DNA of 64,000 bases from Erythrocercus mccallii (lineage: Eukaryota > Chordata > Aves > Passeriformes > Dicruridae): contig VZRG01001550.1 of NCBI GenBank assembly GCA_013397435.1, positions 112,713 through 176,712 of the forward strand, read 5' to 3'. This document shows positions 14,156 to 24,795 of the stretch, one piece after another (position 1 is the first letter of the stretch; each line of letters starts with the position of its first letter). A program made the position numbers and the translations under genes. Under the pieces are notes generated by a model. It did not search any database. It was not told the origin of the DNA and saw nothing but the letters and a program-made list of their open reading frames with translations.

Positions 14156-14322
14156 GAGGTGAAGTCACCAAGCCCAGGTTTGCTCAGTATTTCCATGGCA
14201 GCCTGGCCAGTCTGACAATCCGGCCAGGGAAAATTGAGAGTCAGAAAGTGATTTCCTGTCTGCAGGCCTGCAAGGAAGGTCTCGATATTAATTCTCTTGA
14301 GAGTCTTGGCCAAGGAATAAAG
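14156..14322 (+). CDS. CLSTN2: Calsyntenin-2, coding exon B
   Basis: The acceptor is ttcttgcag and the donor AAG|GTGAGG. The first two bases complete a glycine codon begun in exon A (CWQ-GG). The peptide includes GEVTKPRFAQYFHGSLASLT, then IRPGKIESQKVISCLQACKEG and ends LESLGQGIK (about residues 55-110). This segment directly follows the LNS fold and is one of the most conserved parts of vertebrate calsyntenins, especially CLSTN2. It ends in phase 0. There are no frameshifts or stops, so the exon looks intact. Confidence 0.96.
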
Positions 14323-17300
14323 GTGAGGGATGAACTGATATCATCTTTGATAAAAATTTAGATCTGATTTATGAAGTGGAGAGCCCAAGGTAGAGTACAC
14401 GCTGTACAAATGCACTCCCAGAAGCAATGTAATTTCCCATAAAATCATGCAAAGAAAAAACTGAACAGTAGAAGAGCTGTGACACTGCAAAGAAAAATGT
14501 TTCCATTATTGCAGAGCTAGATGATCAGAAAGTAAGGCACTGCTGATATTTCAGAGTCTGTATGAATTACCAGGTTGTGTTTTCATGCTTATTTTGTTAC
14601 TTCTACAGAAATAGACGTGATTCCAAAGATTTATTGAATTTTGATCTCAAGTAGTTTTAAAGCAGTGGAATACTTAAGTCCTAATGCATTAGCATTATGC
14701 ATATGGCTGTTGGAAATGTAGAGCTTTCTCTAAGATGGGAGAAAAACAGACAGGGAAATCCTGTTTCAGTTGACGTAGTGGCCAGATGGCTTTGCATTAA
14801 TTCAGATAATTCTGAAATTATGCTCTTTGGATACATATCTTCGCTATTCCAATGTTCACATGAGCTGCATTGTCAGTTTTCCTTTACTGACACCATTATT
14901 TGGTGACAGTGTTCTTGTGCTCAGTGTAAATGCACTTGTGAAGCTGTTTCCTAGCACACAAATACCACTTCCAAAGGAGCTGAGCTTCAGCTCCAACACA
15001 GAAAGTTCCTTTGGGTGCAGGTAATGAGAATCTGAACAAGAGTGTTTTGGTGTGGGATTTTCAGTGGGGAGGAGGATGGTGCTATAACACCTCATCTGGA
15101 ACATGCAGTGGGAATGCCAGAGACTGCATCTTATTAGCCAAACCTTTCTGTTGTACAGACTGACCTGAAATGTGCCCAAATGTCTGTCCAGGTGATGATA
15201 GGTTGCAATGATGTAGTATAACTGACACATCCTGTGAAAACAAGGGTAAAAATGAAAATTGAAAGTGCAAAGGTAAGAAACAATTTTGCTAGCTCTAACT
15301 TTGACATATAAGGAAAGACCCCAAAGAATTCTTTTATCATCCTACCAAGGACATCATTAAGAATTTCACATTGCTGCTTCTCACAGCAACAGGACACAGG
15401 GGTTGGTTAAAGCTGTTTTTAAAAGGCAGTGCATACAAGGAGCAGGTAGGGATTTCTGGAACTTACGTGTGTCTGCCTAATAGTAAGTTTTTTGCTGGGA
15501 TTTTCCATTAATTGAAGCACTGTGCACTTTGTCCATGCTGCTTAAAAGGACAGTAATTCCTCCCCTATTGTTGCCCTTGGAAACCTGACAATATTTGAGT
15601 CACCCCAGTTTCATGGGCTTGGGAAAATCCTTCTTCTACTGCCCACTGCTGCTCCAGCATTTTTGACTGGCTTCCCTTCTGTACTGGCAGTGCAGAGGGA
15701 AAAAGCAAGATGGAGAATTGTTTTCTGCCTTTTCATGTTTTTGAAAACCTTCAAAACATCTTCATTTTCTGAAATACAGATGAGGCATAGTGGGGTTTTT
15801 TAAGTCGCTGATGTTGCTTTCACTGCCTCGGCAAGCCAACAGCAGGAGGCAAAAATGAAAGGAGCAGTTAGAGAGAGGTTGTGGAGGGATTTCTTCGGGG
15901 GGCTGGCAGCAGGAAGCTCAGCTGAAAGCAGAAAATTGCCTGATGTTGAAGAGAAGATGAGAGAGAAGGGTGTTGTGGTGTCAAAAATAAACACACCTGA
16001 TCCCAGCCAGGCACGTGTGACAGCTGCACAGATGGTGGGTTCTGTGGGGCTGTTTATGTGGTGCTTTGCAGATTCAGTGTGGGCAGACTGATGCTGGAAG
16101 ATGTTTCTGGGAACTTTGGACCATGGAATTTTACACAGGGATGTTCACCCTTTAACCGTCTAAGAAAGAGCACTGCAACAGCAGTTTCTGACACAATAGT
16201 GTTGGACGTTTTTGGGCTGCAGCCTAATTTTCAGATCTCTGTAACAGCTCTCTGAGACTCTGTCTAAACTGTTGCTATTTTTAGACTTTTTTAATGAGAA
16301 AGAAAAAAATGGCTCAGATAGGGGCTTTCTCAAGTCCCTGTGGCAGTGTTCCAGCTGTTTTGGCAGCTGAGCTATTAACTGGCTAGCTAGAGTCTCCTTT
16401 TGCTAATTTCATTCTCTACTGCTGCTAGCTTAAAGGGAGGAAAAAGAAGTGTATGCAGGCTAAGACTCATGTTAGTCCTCCTCTTTGTTAAAAAATACCC
16501 TTCACTGTGTTGTTACCTTCCTGCACAAGCTTTAAACCCTTTAAACTTCCATGTTCTGTTCAGAGGGTCCTGCGCTTCCTGCTTTTTAACCTTTATGGCT
16601 GTAAGGAAGTGTAGGCAGTCACTGTCTGTATTTGGCAGAACATCTTCAGATAACCGGTGCCCAGCTTTGGGGAGGGACTACCCGGGAGAGAAAGGTGCAT
16701 TTGTGTTCTGGCAACAGTAGCATCAAGGGGGTTATGCTGGTTTCCTCTGCAATGCAGATGGTTTACTGAACCAATTAACAGACAAAACATAGAATCAGGA
16801 TTAATTATGATGAAGGTAAAAATCAGTCATGTGTTATGTCACAACAGTGACAAAGTTTCTTGGTCAGCAAGACTGATCTGTGTTCAGTGCAATGGAGTAG
16901 AGAGGGCTCGGAGCTACAAGAGCAGGCAGTGCCTTTGCAGGGTTTGCTGGCCCAAGTGAGCACCTCCATCTTAAATCATGACATTATTATTGATCATCAG
17001 GATGGAGAGTCCCCTTTAGTGTGTCTGACGTTAATGAAGATGTAGGAGGCAAATGATGTAATTGTTTTCTTCATTCATGTTGAAATACAGCTTAGAAAGG
17101 TAGCCCAGGATAAAATCACACAGAAAACAGCCAAAATATGCTTCTGCATGCTAGGCTGGCTCAAAAGGCAATGCTTTTGTATGGGAAATGTGTTTAACCT
17201 AAAAAGATTAGGAATAATAGGAATAATAATCATGGTGGTAGGTTAAGGTTTTGAACCTCTACAGAGTTTAACAAGAAATAGCATCGGAAATTGCTGCGGA

Positions 17301-17569
17301 AATTGTATCAGCAAGGTTGATAAGGCTGGGCAAAGAACAGCAAATGTGGATTAATGTACTACAAAATTAATTATAACAGTAGTTATTTAGGTGACTGATA
17401 CAAGCACGTTTTAGAGGACAACGTGGATTCAGCCAATGATAGCTACTAAGATTTTTTTTTCTTAAATCACTAAATTTTATTTTATGTCTGTGCAACATTC
17501 CTTTAAAAATATTTTATTTTGTACTCTGTACCTGGTCCCTTAAATACTAATTATTTGCATTTCTCCTAG
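14323..17569 (+). other. CLSTN2: Intron B-C of CLSTN2 (3.2 kb)
   Basis: This is non-coding DNA between two well-defined splice sites (GTGAGG ... TCCTAG). Open frames of 60-124 codons occur on both strands (for example around 14856-15230 and 15855-16091), but none matches a calsyntenin segment missing from the gene or any protein I recognise. No transposon is recognised. Confidence 0.7.
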
Positions 17570-17718
17570 TATCACTTCAACCCTTCCCAGTCAGTCCTTG
17601 TCATGGAAGGAGATGACATTGAGAATATAAATCAAGCCCTTCGAAAGGTCTCATACATCAATTCCAGACAGTTTCCTACTGCAGGTGTACGACGTCTCAA
17701 AGTCTCATCTAAAGTCCA
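17570..17718 (+). CDS. CLSTN2: Calsyntenin-2, coding exon C
   Basis: The exon begins YHFNPSQSVLVMEGDD immediately after the TCCTAG acceptor and runs through ALRKVSYINSRQFPTAGVRR and LKVSSKV to the first two bases of a Gln codon at the GTAAGT donor (phase 2). It covers about residues 111-160. The motif SYINSRQFPTAGVRRL is a calsyntenin signature in the region between the LNS domain and the membrane-proximal ectodomain. The in-frame stop just past 17718 confirms that translation must leave through the donor at 17719. Confidence 0.96.
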
Positions 17719-19039
17719 GTAAGTTACACTTCAGCTGAATTGAACATATCAGGAACATTTTTAATTAATTACTTTTTTCTTTGGCCATGTAAAAAGAGTA
17801 ATTTTGGCTAAATCAAATTGATAAATCATACTGCTTTGTTACTGAACTCAAAGGATTAATTTAATTTACTTTTATGCCAATTTACATGGTGGTTTTCTCT
17901 TGATATTAACTTCTTAAGAAACCTTTCTTGTTGGTGTAACGTACTTGCATTCTCTTTATAGCATGGGGCATACAGTCTGGCCTGAACAGTGCATTTACTG
18001 CAATCTTATTTACTTTTAATTTTAAACATTTACAGTTCTTCTGAGATAGCCAGAGCCGTGACTTTTTAAAGCAGGCCTGTTCCATGTAACAGAGGACATA
18101 CCTGCAAGAGCAGTATCCGTAGGTGTGTTTGAAACAGCCTCTGTGTGTCTGTCCCCTGCCACGTCTGTGCTATCCCTGGAGCACTGGTGGAGGCTGCTGA
18201 ACAGGATCTGTGTCCATCCCTCTCTGTGCTGCACAAGGACAGCAGCTGCACAGGGATGTTCAGAGCTGCCACAGCCTCCGCTTGGCCTCTCTGTGTCCAG
18301 AGCAGGGGAGCAGGGCTTTGGAGGCAAAACACACCCAATTCTGCCAGCTCTCACCTGCTGTGGCACCACTGTTCCCAAGTGCCAGGGAACTGTGGGCTGA
18401 GCTCCCTGCTGGGAGAGCAGCTCCTGAGGCATTCCTGCTGGAACCAGCCCAGCTTGCACTTTCCAGGGCTGGCCCAGCTCCTGTGCCAGCACGAAATGAG
18501 GCAGAGCTTCTCAGGGGATTCACTTCCAAAGCCCACTGCTGATTCAGATGAAAATGGAAGTACAGGCACCTCTTGTCCCCTGCGAATGTTGGAGGATCCC
18601 AAAAAGAGTTCACGAAGGGACCAATTTAAATGGAAAATTAGGCCCTTATAATCACACATGACAAGATAACCATGTTGTATTCATTAGCTGTCACTTTCTG
18701 AATTTAATGCTAGCTTTACTAAAGTTAGTTGTTATCTAGTTAACTTTTTTAACCATTTACTGCTCTGTTAATGTTAGTTAAAAATTAAAATATTATTTTG
18801 ATAGTGTCCTTAGGAAAGACTGAGTTTGTCCCTCAGAGTGAGTTTCTGTGAAGGTAGGAAGGGAGGAGAGGGCCAGAGCTGGCCTGTGTACACAGTGGTA
18901 CAGGAATATGTCCTCATGTGTGGCAGTGCCCCAGGATGAATTGGGCTGATCTGAGAGCTGGGTTTGGGGCAGTGCCAGTGTCATGCTCCTCTGATGTGCA
19001 ATGTGTTACATGCAGTTAATGACCAATGTATTTTTTCAG
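17719..19039 (+). other. CLSTN2: Intron C-D of CLSTN2 (1.3 kb) with a GC-rich island
   Basis: The intron runs from GTAAGT to TTTTTTCAG. About 18060-18650 is visibly richer in G+C than its surroundings, with several long open frames on both strands (up to 168 codons + and 156 codons -). The predicted peptides are Ser/Cys/Leu-rich and resemble nothing I know. The frames overlap in conflict, and the coding exons on either side join in phase without them. I treat this as non-coding sequence of biased composition. Confidence 0.65.
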
Positions 19040-19263
19040 ATGTTTTGGTGAAGATGTCTGCATTAGTATCCCAGATATAGATGCCTATGTAATGGTGTTT
19101 CAGGCCAATGAGCCCAAGATTACCATAACTGGGATGGACCACTTTGCTAGACCAGCTGCACAGTTTGAAAGTGAAAGAGGTGTTATTTTGTTACCTGACA
19201 TCAGGATTGTCAGCACAGTCACTAAAATGGAGCATTCAGTGGACTTAAAAGAACATGACAGAG
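19040..19263 (+). CDS. CLSTN2: Calsyntenin-2, coding exon D
   Basis: The first base completes the Gln codon left open by exon C, followed by CFGEDVCISIPDIDAYVM and later PAAQFESERGVILLPDIRIVS. At 224 bp this is the longest internal coding exon in the window (about residues 160-235). It ends ...KEHDR plus one base at a relatively weak donor, GAG|GTTTGT, in phase 1. The peptide matches the CLSTN2 pattern of a conserved cysteine-containing strand followed by a more variable acidic linker. No disruption is seen. Confidence 0.95.
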
Positions 19264-20893
19264 GTTTGTGTCTTTCTTTTGAATATTATTACTCATTTCA
19301 TAACATCTCCTCATATTTTTTAAAGGATAACGCAAACAAGTAATGCAAAGGAAGTCACTTCACCTGAGGCCACACAATGAGGCCACAGTTATGCTGTACT
19401 GAAGAAATTCAACACGTTGAAAAATGTGTTAAATCGTGGCAGATCAGAAGGCGCTTCAAACAAAGCAGATTCTCCAAATAGTGTCCATTTAGTATACTTC
19501 AGAATGATTCCTTTCTGCTCTTCCTTTATGTAGGGTTATGTAGGGTATTTTCAGTAGAATGTCTACTTGTAACAGAATTTTGTTAATTGTGCTGATAAAG
19601 TGAAAAGCAGTAATTGAACAAAAGTTGAAGTTTTAGTCTGCTCTTATGTTTCCAGTTCTGATACTAGCTTGTGAGAGATACTTGAGAAAGTAGTCTCATG
19701 TCTTATTTTCCCACCTATAAAATGTATATATAATCCCTTTAAAATATTTATTTTCAATGATGACAGTTTGTTCTAATGCTAAGCAATGTATGTATTACTA
19801 TTCAATACTATGTGAATGTTCAAAAGTATAAATCAAGTTTAAAATCACTGTCTATAAAGGAATCTTTCTTTTGGATGTTTGTGTGCAAGGCAGATGAGAT
19901 GTCTAGTAATTTAAGGAATCATTCTAAACGCTGTTTGTTGGACTAGAACAAGGAGCAGCTAGATGTATGTCTCTGGAGAAGACAGAATGGGTAATGACAT
20001 GCAAGTTTAGGGGTGTGGATTACCTGAAGCCTACAAATTTGACTCAGACTGCATTTTTGGATATGTTACAGCTATGTCTAGAGCTTAGGCACCCAAATTC
20101 GCTGCACCAGGAGTTGGCAGTCTAGGGCATAAGGCTTTCCTGGCTGTGCCCTCCTTCCCAGTACACCCTCTAACATCAAATTTGCAAAATGGGCAGAAAG
20201 TTCCAGTCTTGCAGTGTCTGTGCCCTCAGGGAGCTGCTTAAGCAGTTTTGCTGCACACTCTGTGCTAAGTTGATCAGAAAATTTAAATATTAATTTGATA
20301 TGCTAGTCTTTTTCCAGTGACGGAATTATTTTTTTTACTTGTACATGTTGAAGGAGAGTCAGTTTATAACTTAATTTCTTTAAGTCATACAGTAGAGTAT
20401 CTTGTTATATATAATAATGCCCTGCTCTTGGATAGATAGATGTCTTTGCAATGCAAATTGTTTATGGGGCATTGAGTAAGTGAGAGAATCATCCAAGCAT
20501 AGATATGGTGGATGTGTATTTTTCCAGTTTGGTTTTCCTTGAGAAAGCTGGTATCAATACAGCATTGAAACCTGGAATTTTTTACATTAATTTATTTCCA
20601 AGATCAAATTTCAGTTTTCTGCTTCCAGTAATGTTCTTGGGTGCCTTTTATTGCAGAACAAGATGTTTTCTATTTATCTCACTGGGCCTTCATCATCATG
20701 GCACTTGTACAGATAGCACACTTCTCTTGATTTGCTCAAGTGTGCTGGATATTAATGTCAGCAAAAACAGTTCAGCCATCTTGGCAAAAATTGAAAGCTC
20801 TGATGCAAAGCATATAAAATGACTGAGCTATTCTGTGATCATTTATCTTCATTTCCTTCTTTTTTTTTCATGCTCTATGCCATGGATTCACAG
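19264..20893 (+). other. CLSTN2: Intron D-E of CLSTN2 (1.6 kb)
   Basis: AT-rich intron sequence between GTTTGT and TTCACAG. I see no repeat family, RNA gene or exon. An open frame at 20505-20822 shows no homology that I recognise. Confidence 0.75.
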
Positions 20894-21064
20894 CCAATAA
20901 GCAAGTGGTAGTAGAGGAAATGCTCCACAACTTGGATTTCTGTGATGTTTTGGTCATTGGTTCAGAACTAGATCCTGAACAAGAGTGTTTAGAACTAGAT
21001 CATGGGGAGCTTCAAGGAAAACATCTAGATGCCACAAATTCCACTGCAGGATATTCAATCTATG
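20894..21064 (+). CDS. CLSTN2: Calsyntenin-2, coding exon E
   Basis: The exon opens by completing an Ala codon and continues NKQVVVEEMLHNLDFCDVLV, then IGSELDPEQECLELDHGEL and HLDATNSTAGYSIY (about residues 235-292). EEMLHNLDFCD and LDATNSTAGYSIYG are strongly conserved in CLSTN2. It contains an N-glycosylation sequon, NST, on the extracellular side. The donor is TATG|GTAAGT, phase 1. The choice of CLSTN2 over CLSTN1 or CLSTN3 rests partly on this exon. Confidence 0.96.
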
Positions 21065-21631
21065 GTAAGTTCATGAAATTTGTTTTCCTTTATTTTGTCA
21101 CATTCAATTATATATTGGAACAAAAGCTCAAACATGTAAGAAATTGGACAGAAATCTGTGATTTTCTAGCCATGAAAATATCCCAAGAGTGACTGTATCT
21201 TAAAAAACATGGTTACTTCTTGATCTCTGGATGTGCTGTGTTTGCCCTTTGGATTTTCAGCCTCCCTCCTGGTACTCCCCAAGTAAGGGAAATGGCATCC
21301 CTGCGCTCTTTAAATGTAGGGTTTCTGTGGACCGTCACAGTGGAATGTGGGAGTGAGGGGGTCCCTCAGGGTTCCTGTACAATGCTGGGACATTGGCCAT
21401 CTTTTTCACTAAGCAATTTTTTCTGTACCATTGTTGTATCTATCCCTCTCCATAAGGGCCCTACATTCAGTTCTGAAGACTGTCCTCACATTCAGGGATC
21501 AGGGAACATCTGTCATTTCCAGACCATTCTGCCAAGTTCCCTGTGTTCTGTGAGCAGTTGATTTGTTGTGTACTGCCAGAGCAGTGTTCCCTTGCCTGTC
21601 CCTGAGCTGTCCCTGCCCTCCCACCCTGCAG
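21065..21631 (+). other. CLSTN2: Intron E-F of CLSTN2 (567 bp)
   Basis: Short intron with GTAAGT donor and a pyrimidine-rich CACCCTGCAG acceptor. An open frame at 21220-21561 lies wholly inside it and looks incidental. No repeat is recognised. Confidence 0.8.
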
Positions 21632-21777
21632 GTGTGGACAGCATGTTCAGCTACGAGCAGGTGCTGCGGCAGCTCCGCTACCGCAACTGGGGCACCTCAG
21701 CCACCTCAGACAGGAAGTTCAGGGTCAAATGCTCTGAGCTCAACGGGCGTTACACCAGCAACGAGTTCAACCTGGAG
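21632..21777 (+). CDS. CLSTN2: Calsyntenin-2, coding exon F
   Basis: The exon encodes GVDSMFSYEQVLRQLRYRNW, then RKFRVKCSELNGRYTSNEF and NLE (about residues 292-340). CSELNGRYTSNEFNLEV is a near-invariant calsyntenin motif just before the juxtamembrane stalk. It ends in phase 0 at GAG|GTGAGC. The Val of LEV comes from the next exon. G+C is higher than in the neighbouring exons. Its last 21 bases and donor have been copied into the intron as a 24-bp minisatellite, creating several look-alike donors directly downstream. Confidence 0.96.
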
Positions 21778-21927
21778 GTGAGCAACGAGTTCAGTTTGGA
21801 GGTGAGCAATGAGTTCAAAGGTGAGCAATGAGTTCAGCCTGGAAGTGAGCAAAGACTACATCTTGGAGGTGAGCAGTGAGTTCAACCTGGAGGTGAGCAA
21901 TGAGTTCAGCTTGGAGGTGAGCAATGA
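21754..21927 (+). repeat. 24-bp minisatellite built from the exon F 3' end and its splice donor
   Basis: Unit 0 is the exon end itself (21754-21777, coding TSNEFNLE). Intronic copies follow at 21778-21801, 21802-21820 (19 bp, shortened), 21821-21844, 21845-21868, 21869-21892 and 21893-21916, then a partial copy from 21917. Each copy begins GTGAGC, and most end GAG, so each junction recreates a GAG|GTGAGC-type donor. Copies 0 and 1 are in the same reading frame; the shortened second copy breaks the frame and leads to a stop in the third. Confidence 0.93.
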
Positions 21928-22417
21928 CTGAGTTGTGTTTTCTGACCTAGAACTGAGGCCTAGAGCCCAGGTAACAACTCCATGAAATTGCAGGACCTAC
22001 TTAGCAATATGGTCAAAAATAATAGTTATTTATAAAGACAATTAGCAGCTTAAAAATTTTTCATAAAATTAGAAGATTTCCTAATGTTTAGGTAACACCT
22101 AAAAGCTGATTAATATAGAAAGAAGAAACAGTCACTACTCATCCAAACAGGTAAATCAAAGGAATCCTGTTCTGTGCCACTTCAGAGTCAACAGCCAGGA
22201 AGGTTAGCATGAATTTTTCATGCTACAAATTAGAAATATATTAAGCTGTGTATTTGACACTGGCATAAAAAAAGGAGTCAATTTGGCCTTTAGGATCTAT
22301 GAAGTAGTGTTCCTATCTGCTGATGAACTTCACGGTCAAATGTAATATATGGAGCCAGCAAGCTCAGAGTATAAAACACATTTTAGTATGTGGTCTCTTA
22401 TTTTTCTCTTCTCCCAG
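21928..22417 (+). other. CLSTN2: Remainder of intron F-G of CLSTN2
   Basis: Unremarkable AT-rich intron DNA following the minisatellite, ending with the CTTCTCCCAG acceptor. No exon, RNA or transposon is seen. Confidence 0.8.
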
Positions 22418-22541
22418 GTTAATATTCTACACAGTTCTAACTCGAACTTCATGGAACATGTAAATCACATGATAGTCCAGCCCCAATTTCTCCAATCTGT
22501 TCAGCACCCTGAAGGGAGTGTAAGTGCTGTTCACAGCTCAG
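22418..22541 (+). CDS. CLSTN2: Calsyntenin-2, coding exon G (juxtamembrane stalk)
   Basis: Encodes VNILHSSNSNFMEHVNHMIV, then QPQFLQSVQHPEGSVSAVHS and S plus one base (about residues 341-382). EHVNHMIVQPQFLQSVQHPE is the CLSTN2-type stalk; CLSTN1 and CLSTN3 differ in this stretch. Calsyntenins are shed by primary proteolytic cleavage in this region before intramembrane cleavage; that is family knowledge and the site is not mapped here. The donor is CAG|GTATGT, phase 1. Confidence 0.95.
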
Positions 22542-24109
22542 GTATGTGACACCTTCCCAGAGACTGCTCACAATGATTTCAGTGTGTCAATGTTTCCCTT
22601 GTGGGTCAGCCTGCTCCACAGACTAAAGCCCTGAGGTCCATTGTTTCACCTTCTAAAACCTCTCAGAGATGATTGCACAGGTGTGAAAGAAGGTAACACT
22701 GAATTCTATTCTGTCCAGGAATGTACTTTGTAATTAAAACCTGATATCCTTTTTTGAAGTCTTCATTAATGGTTTGGTACTCTGACCCAAACAGTTAAAA
22801 AATGTGTTTTTTTCTAGTATTGACTGATATAAAGGTAATATTTATGCTTATACTGTCCTTGTGCATTTGTAGTTCTGTACCATATTAATTTCTACCCACT
22901 CCTTTCTATACAAAAGGAAGAAATTGTATTATTTTTAAAATGCATACTTGCTACTGTTAGTAGTGCCTCTGTTAGCTGCTGTCAAGGCCTCAGTCTGGGC
23001 TCTCTGGAGATAAGATAGGTTCATAGGTTGTGCGCAGCAGGCATTAGGATATATTTTAATTTAATTTTTAGGTTACATGAGTTAAAATATATCTCCAGAT
23101 CTAAAACCTTTTCAGTGACGTTAAATCCAGGGCAAAGATATCTGTTAAATTTGGATTCTGAAATTCTTTTATCTGAATTATACATATGTAAAGAAATAAA
23201 GCTGATGTAAAGTGTAGGCAGTTATAAGTAGCTATACACAGACATGCTTAGAAAATGACTGTATTTTTCTTTACACTGTACAGACAGTTCACTAAAATGA
23301 AACTGAATGTTTAATGGATAAACTGTTGCAAACTGGATTTTATTTGTTCCTAAATACTGTTTCAATATCAGACTTCCATTCTTATAGGCAGGGCAAGGCA
23401 ATAAAATGGGTTATGGACTGGGTTATCCCATTGCTCCTGGAACTGCAGTACCTCGAGGTACATAAAAAAGTGGCAGCATCTCTCCACTAACCTAATTATG
23501 GAGCTGATTACATGTGGTAGTTCAGAGAGGTTTTTTTCCTGTGACTGGGTGGAGACAGGGGCTTCTCAGAGGTGCAACCAAACAGTGAGGAAAAATGTCT
23601 TGAGTCCTCAAGAGTCTCACAGGAAGGTTGTAACACAGGCGAATAGGGTGGCAATGCATTTATTTCTGGGAGCTTGAGATTCAAATCACAAGTGTTTGAA
23701 ACCTTTGAAAATACAAGCTTTGAGATGTACATTTTGTCTCAAGGTTGAGGCCTCAGCTGTGATCAGGAGGGGTCAACAAGCAGGTGAGATAACAGAACTT
23801 TACTGCAAAAATTAATTGATTCTACACTTATTAACTAATTGTCTTCTGTAGTTAAGTCTCTCAAAGAGCAAAGGTAGGCATGCTCACTTTTTAGTTAGGA
23901 TTTGCCATAGTCAGGATATCTGTGAACACCATTTGTGTGTGTTCCACCTTAGTGGATGGGCACTGGTCAACTCTGTCCATCATCCCAGGCACATGCAAGG
24001 TATCTGTCCTGATTCTCAGTCCAAAGGAGGGGGTGCTGTGGATTGAAAAAAGGTTAGTGGGGTTTAGCTAACCTGTTTCATAAGTGTAACTGCATTCCCT
24101 TTGTCCCAG
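22542..24109 (+). other. CLSTN2: Intron G-H of CLSTN2
   Basis: AT-rich intron. From 23095 onward it is the first copy of the 1700-bp duplicated segment. It contains no recognisable transposon or exon. Confidence 0.8.
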
Positions 24110-24294
24110 TGGTTCCCAGCGTGGCCACCATGGTTATCATCATCTGCGTGAGTGTCCTGGTGTTGGTGATAACGCTGGGTGTGTTCCGGCTCCGCACGGC
24201 CCGCCAGCACGGCTCCATGGGGCATGAGGGAGCCAAGGAGAACGAGATGGACTGGGATGACTCTGCTCTCACCATCACTGTCAACCCCATGGAG
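24110..24294 (+). CDS. CLSTN2: Calsyntenin-2, coding exon H (transmembrane helix, first WDD motif)
   Basis: After the TTGTCCCAG acceptor the exon encodes the end of the stalk (VVPSVAT), a hydrophobic helix of about 22 residues (from about VATMVIIICVSVLVLV to GVF, residues 386-407 of the visible chain), then basic RLRTARQH and the cytoplasmic KENEMDWDDSALTITVNPME. The basic flank after the helix fits type I topology. MDWDDSAL is the first kinesin-light-chain-binding WDD motif of calsyntenins, and NPME lies in the X11/Mint-binding region described for alcadeins. It enters in phase 1 and leaves in phase 0 at GAG|GTACTT. A second copy at 25811-25995 is probably an assembly artefact. Confidence 0.95.
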
Positions 24295-24604
24295 GTACTT
24301 AACTGGGGCACAGCACTGTACCCTGGCACTGCCAGGAGCTGCTGGCTGGGCTGGCAGCAGGTTTGAGCCTCTTCCAGGGTGCAGCTGTTCAGTTTTGAGT
24401 GTGGGTACACTTAGGAGCCCAGCCCAGTTTTCTCAGCTCTGCACACCTTGATCGGATATAATTGAGAACTTCAGATTTGTTGTCATGTATAGTTACTAAA
24501 GAAGATGATGAAGAACTCCCTGGTACAGCATCACTTCTCCTCCACCCATTTCTGGTTTTAGGTACCCAAGATGGTATAGTTGCTTTGATTTTAACTTTTA
24601 CATG

Positions 24605-24794
24605 TGTCTCGGTTTGAAGAGACAGGTATCTGCCAGGAAAAGCTGGAGTTTTTCTTGGAATGGAGAATGTAAACCCCCTTCCCTCTGAATTATTATAATT
24701 TTGCAATTAAGGGCTTTCAGGCAAAGCTTTGGGAATAGGGATAGCAGTTCTTTACTAAGAATATTAAAAATACAGATGTAGTAATACAGAAAGA
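24605..24794. mobile_element. Truncated copy of ERVL-like solo LTR (cut by contig end)
   Basis: These are the first 190 bp of the LTR seen complete at 26306-27039, ending abruptly at the N. It is the same genomic element represented twice by the contig overlap, not a separate insertion. Confidence 0.88.
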
Positions 24795-24795
24795 N
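24795..24795. other. Assembly gap (single N)
   Basis: This is the only ambiguous base that I noticed. It marks a join between two contigs whose ends overlap by 1700 bp. Confidence 0.95.

Larger units (their letters stand above)
23095..24794. repeat. 1700-bp duplicated segment, copy 1 (end of left contig)
   Basis: Every position from 23095 to 24794 matches the position 1701 bases further on, without any indel. I saw three base differences: 23458/25159 g/a, 23878/25579 g/t and 23972/25673 t/a. The copy stops exactly at the single N at 24795, 190 bp into a solo LTR. This is what an unmerged overlap of two contigs looks like. Confidence 0.95.

Noticed and set aside
18022..18651. Protein-coding gene or extra CLSTN2 exon in intron C-D
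   Set aside because: Exons C and D already join in phase, frames on both strands compete, and no peptide resembles a known family.
24078..24410. 110-codon minus-strand frame (and its duplicate at 25779-26111)
   Set aside because: It is the antisense shadow of CLSTN2 exon H, whose high third-position GC removes antisense stops.
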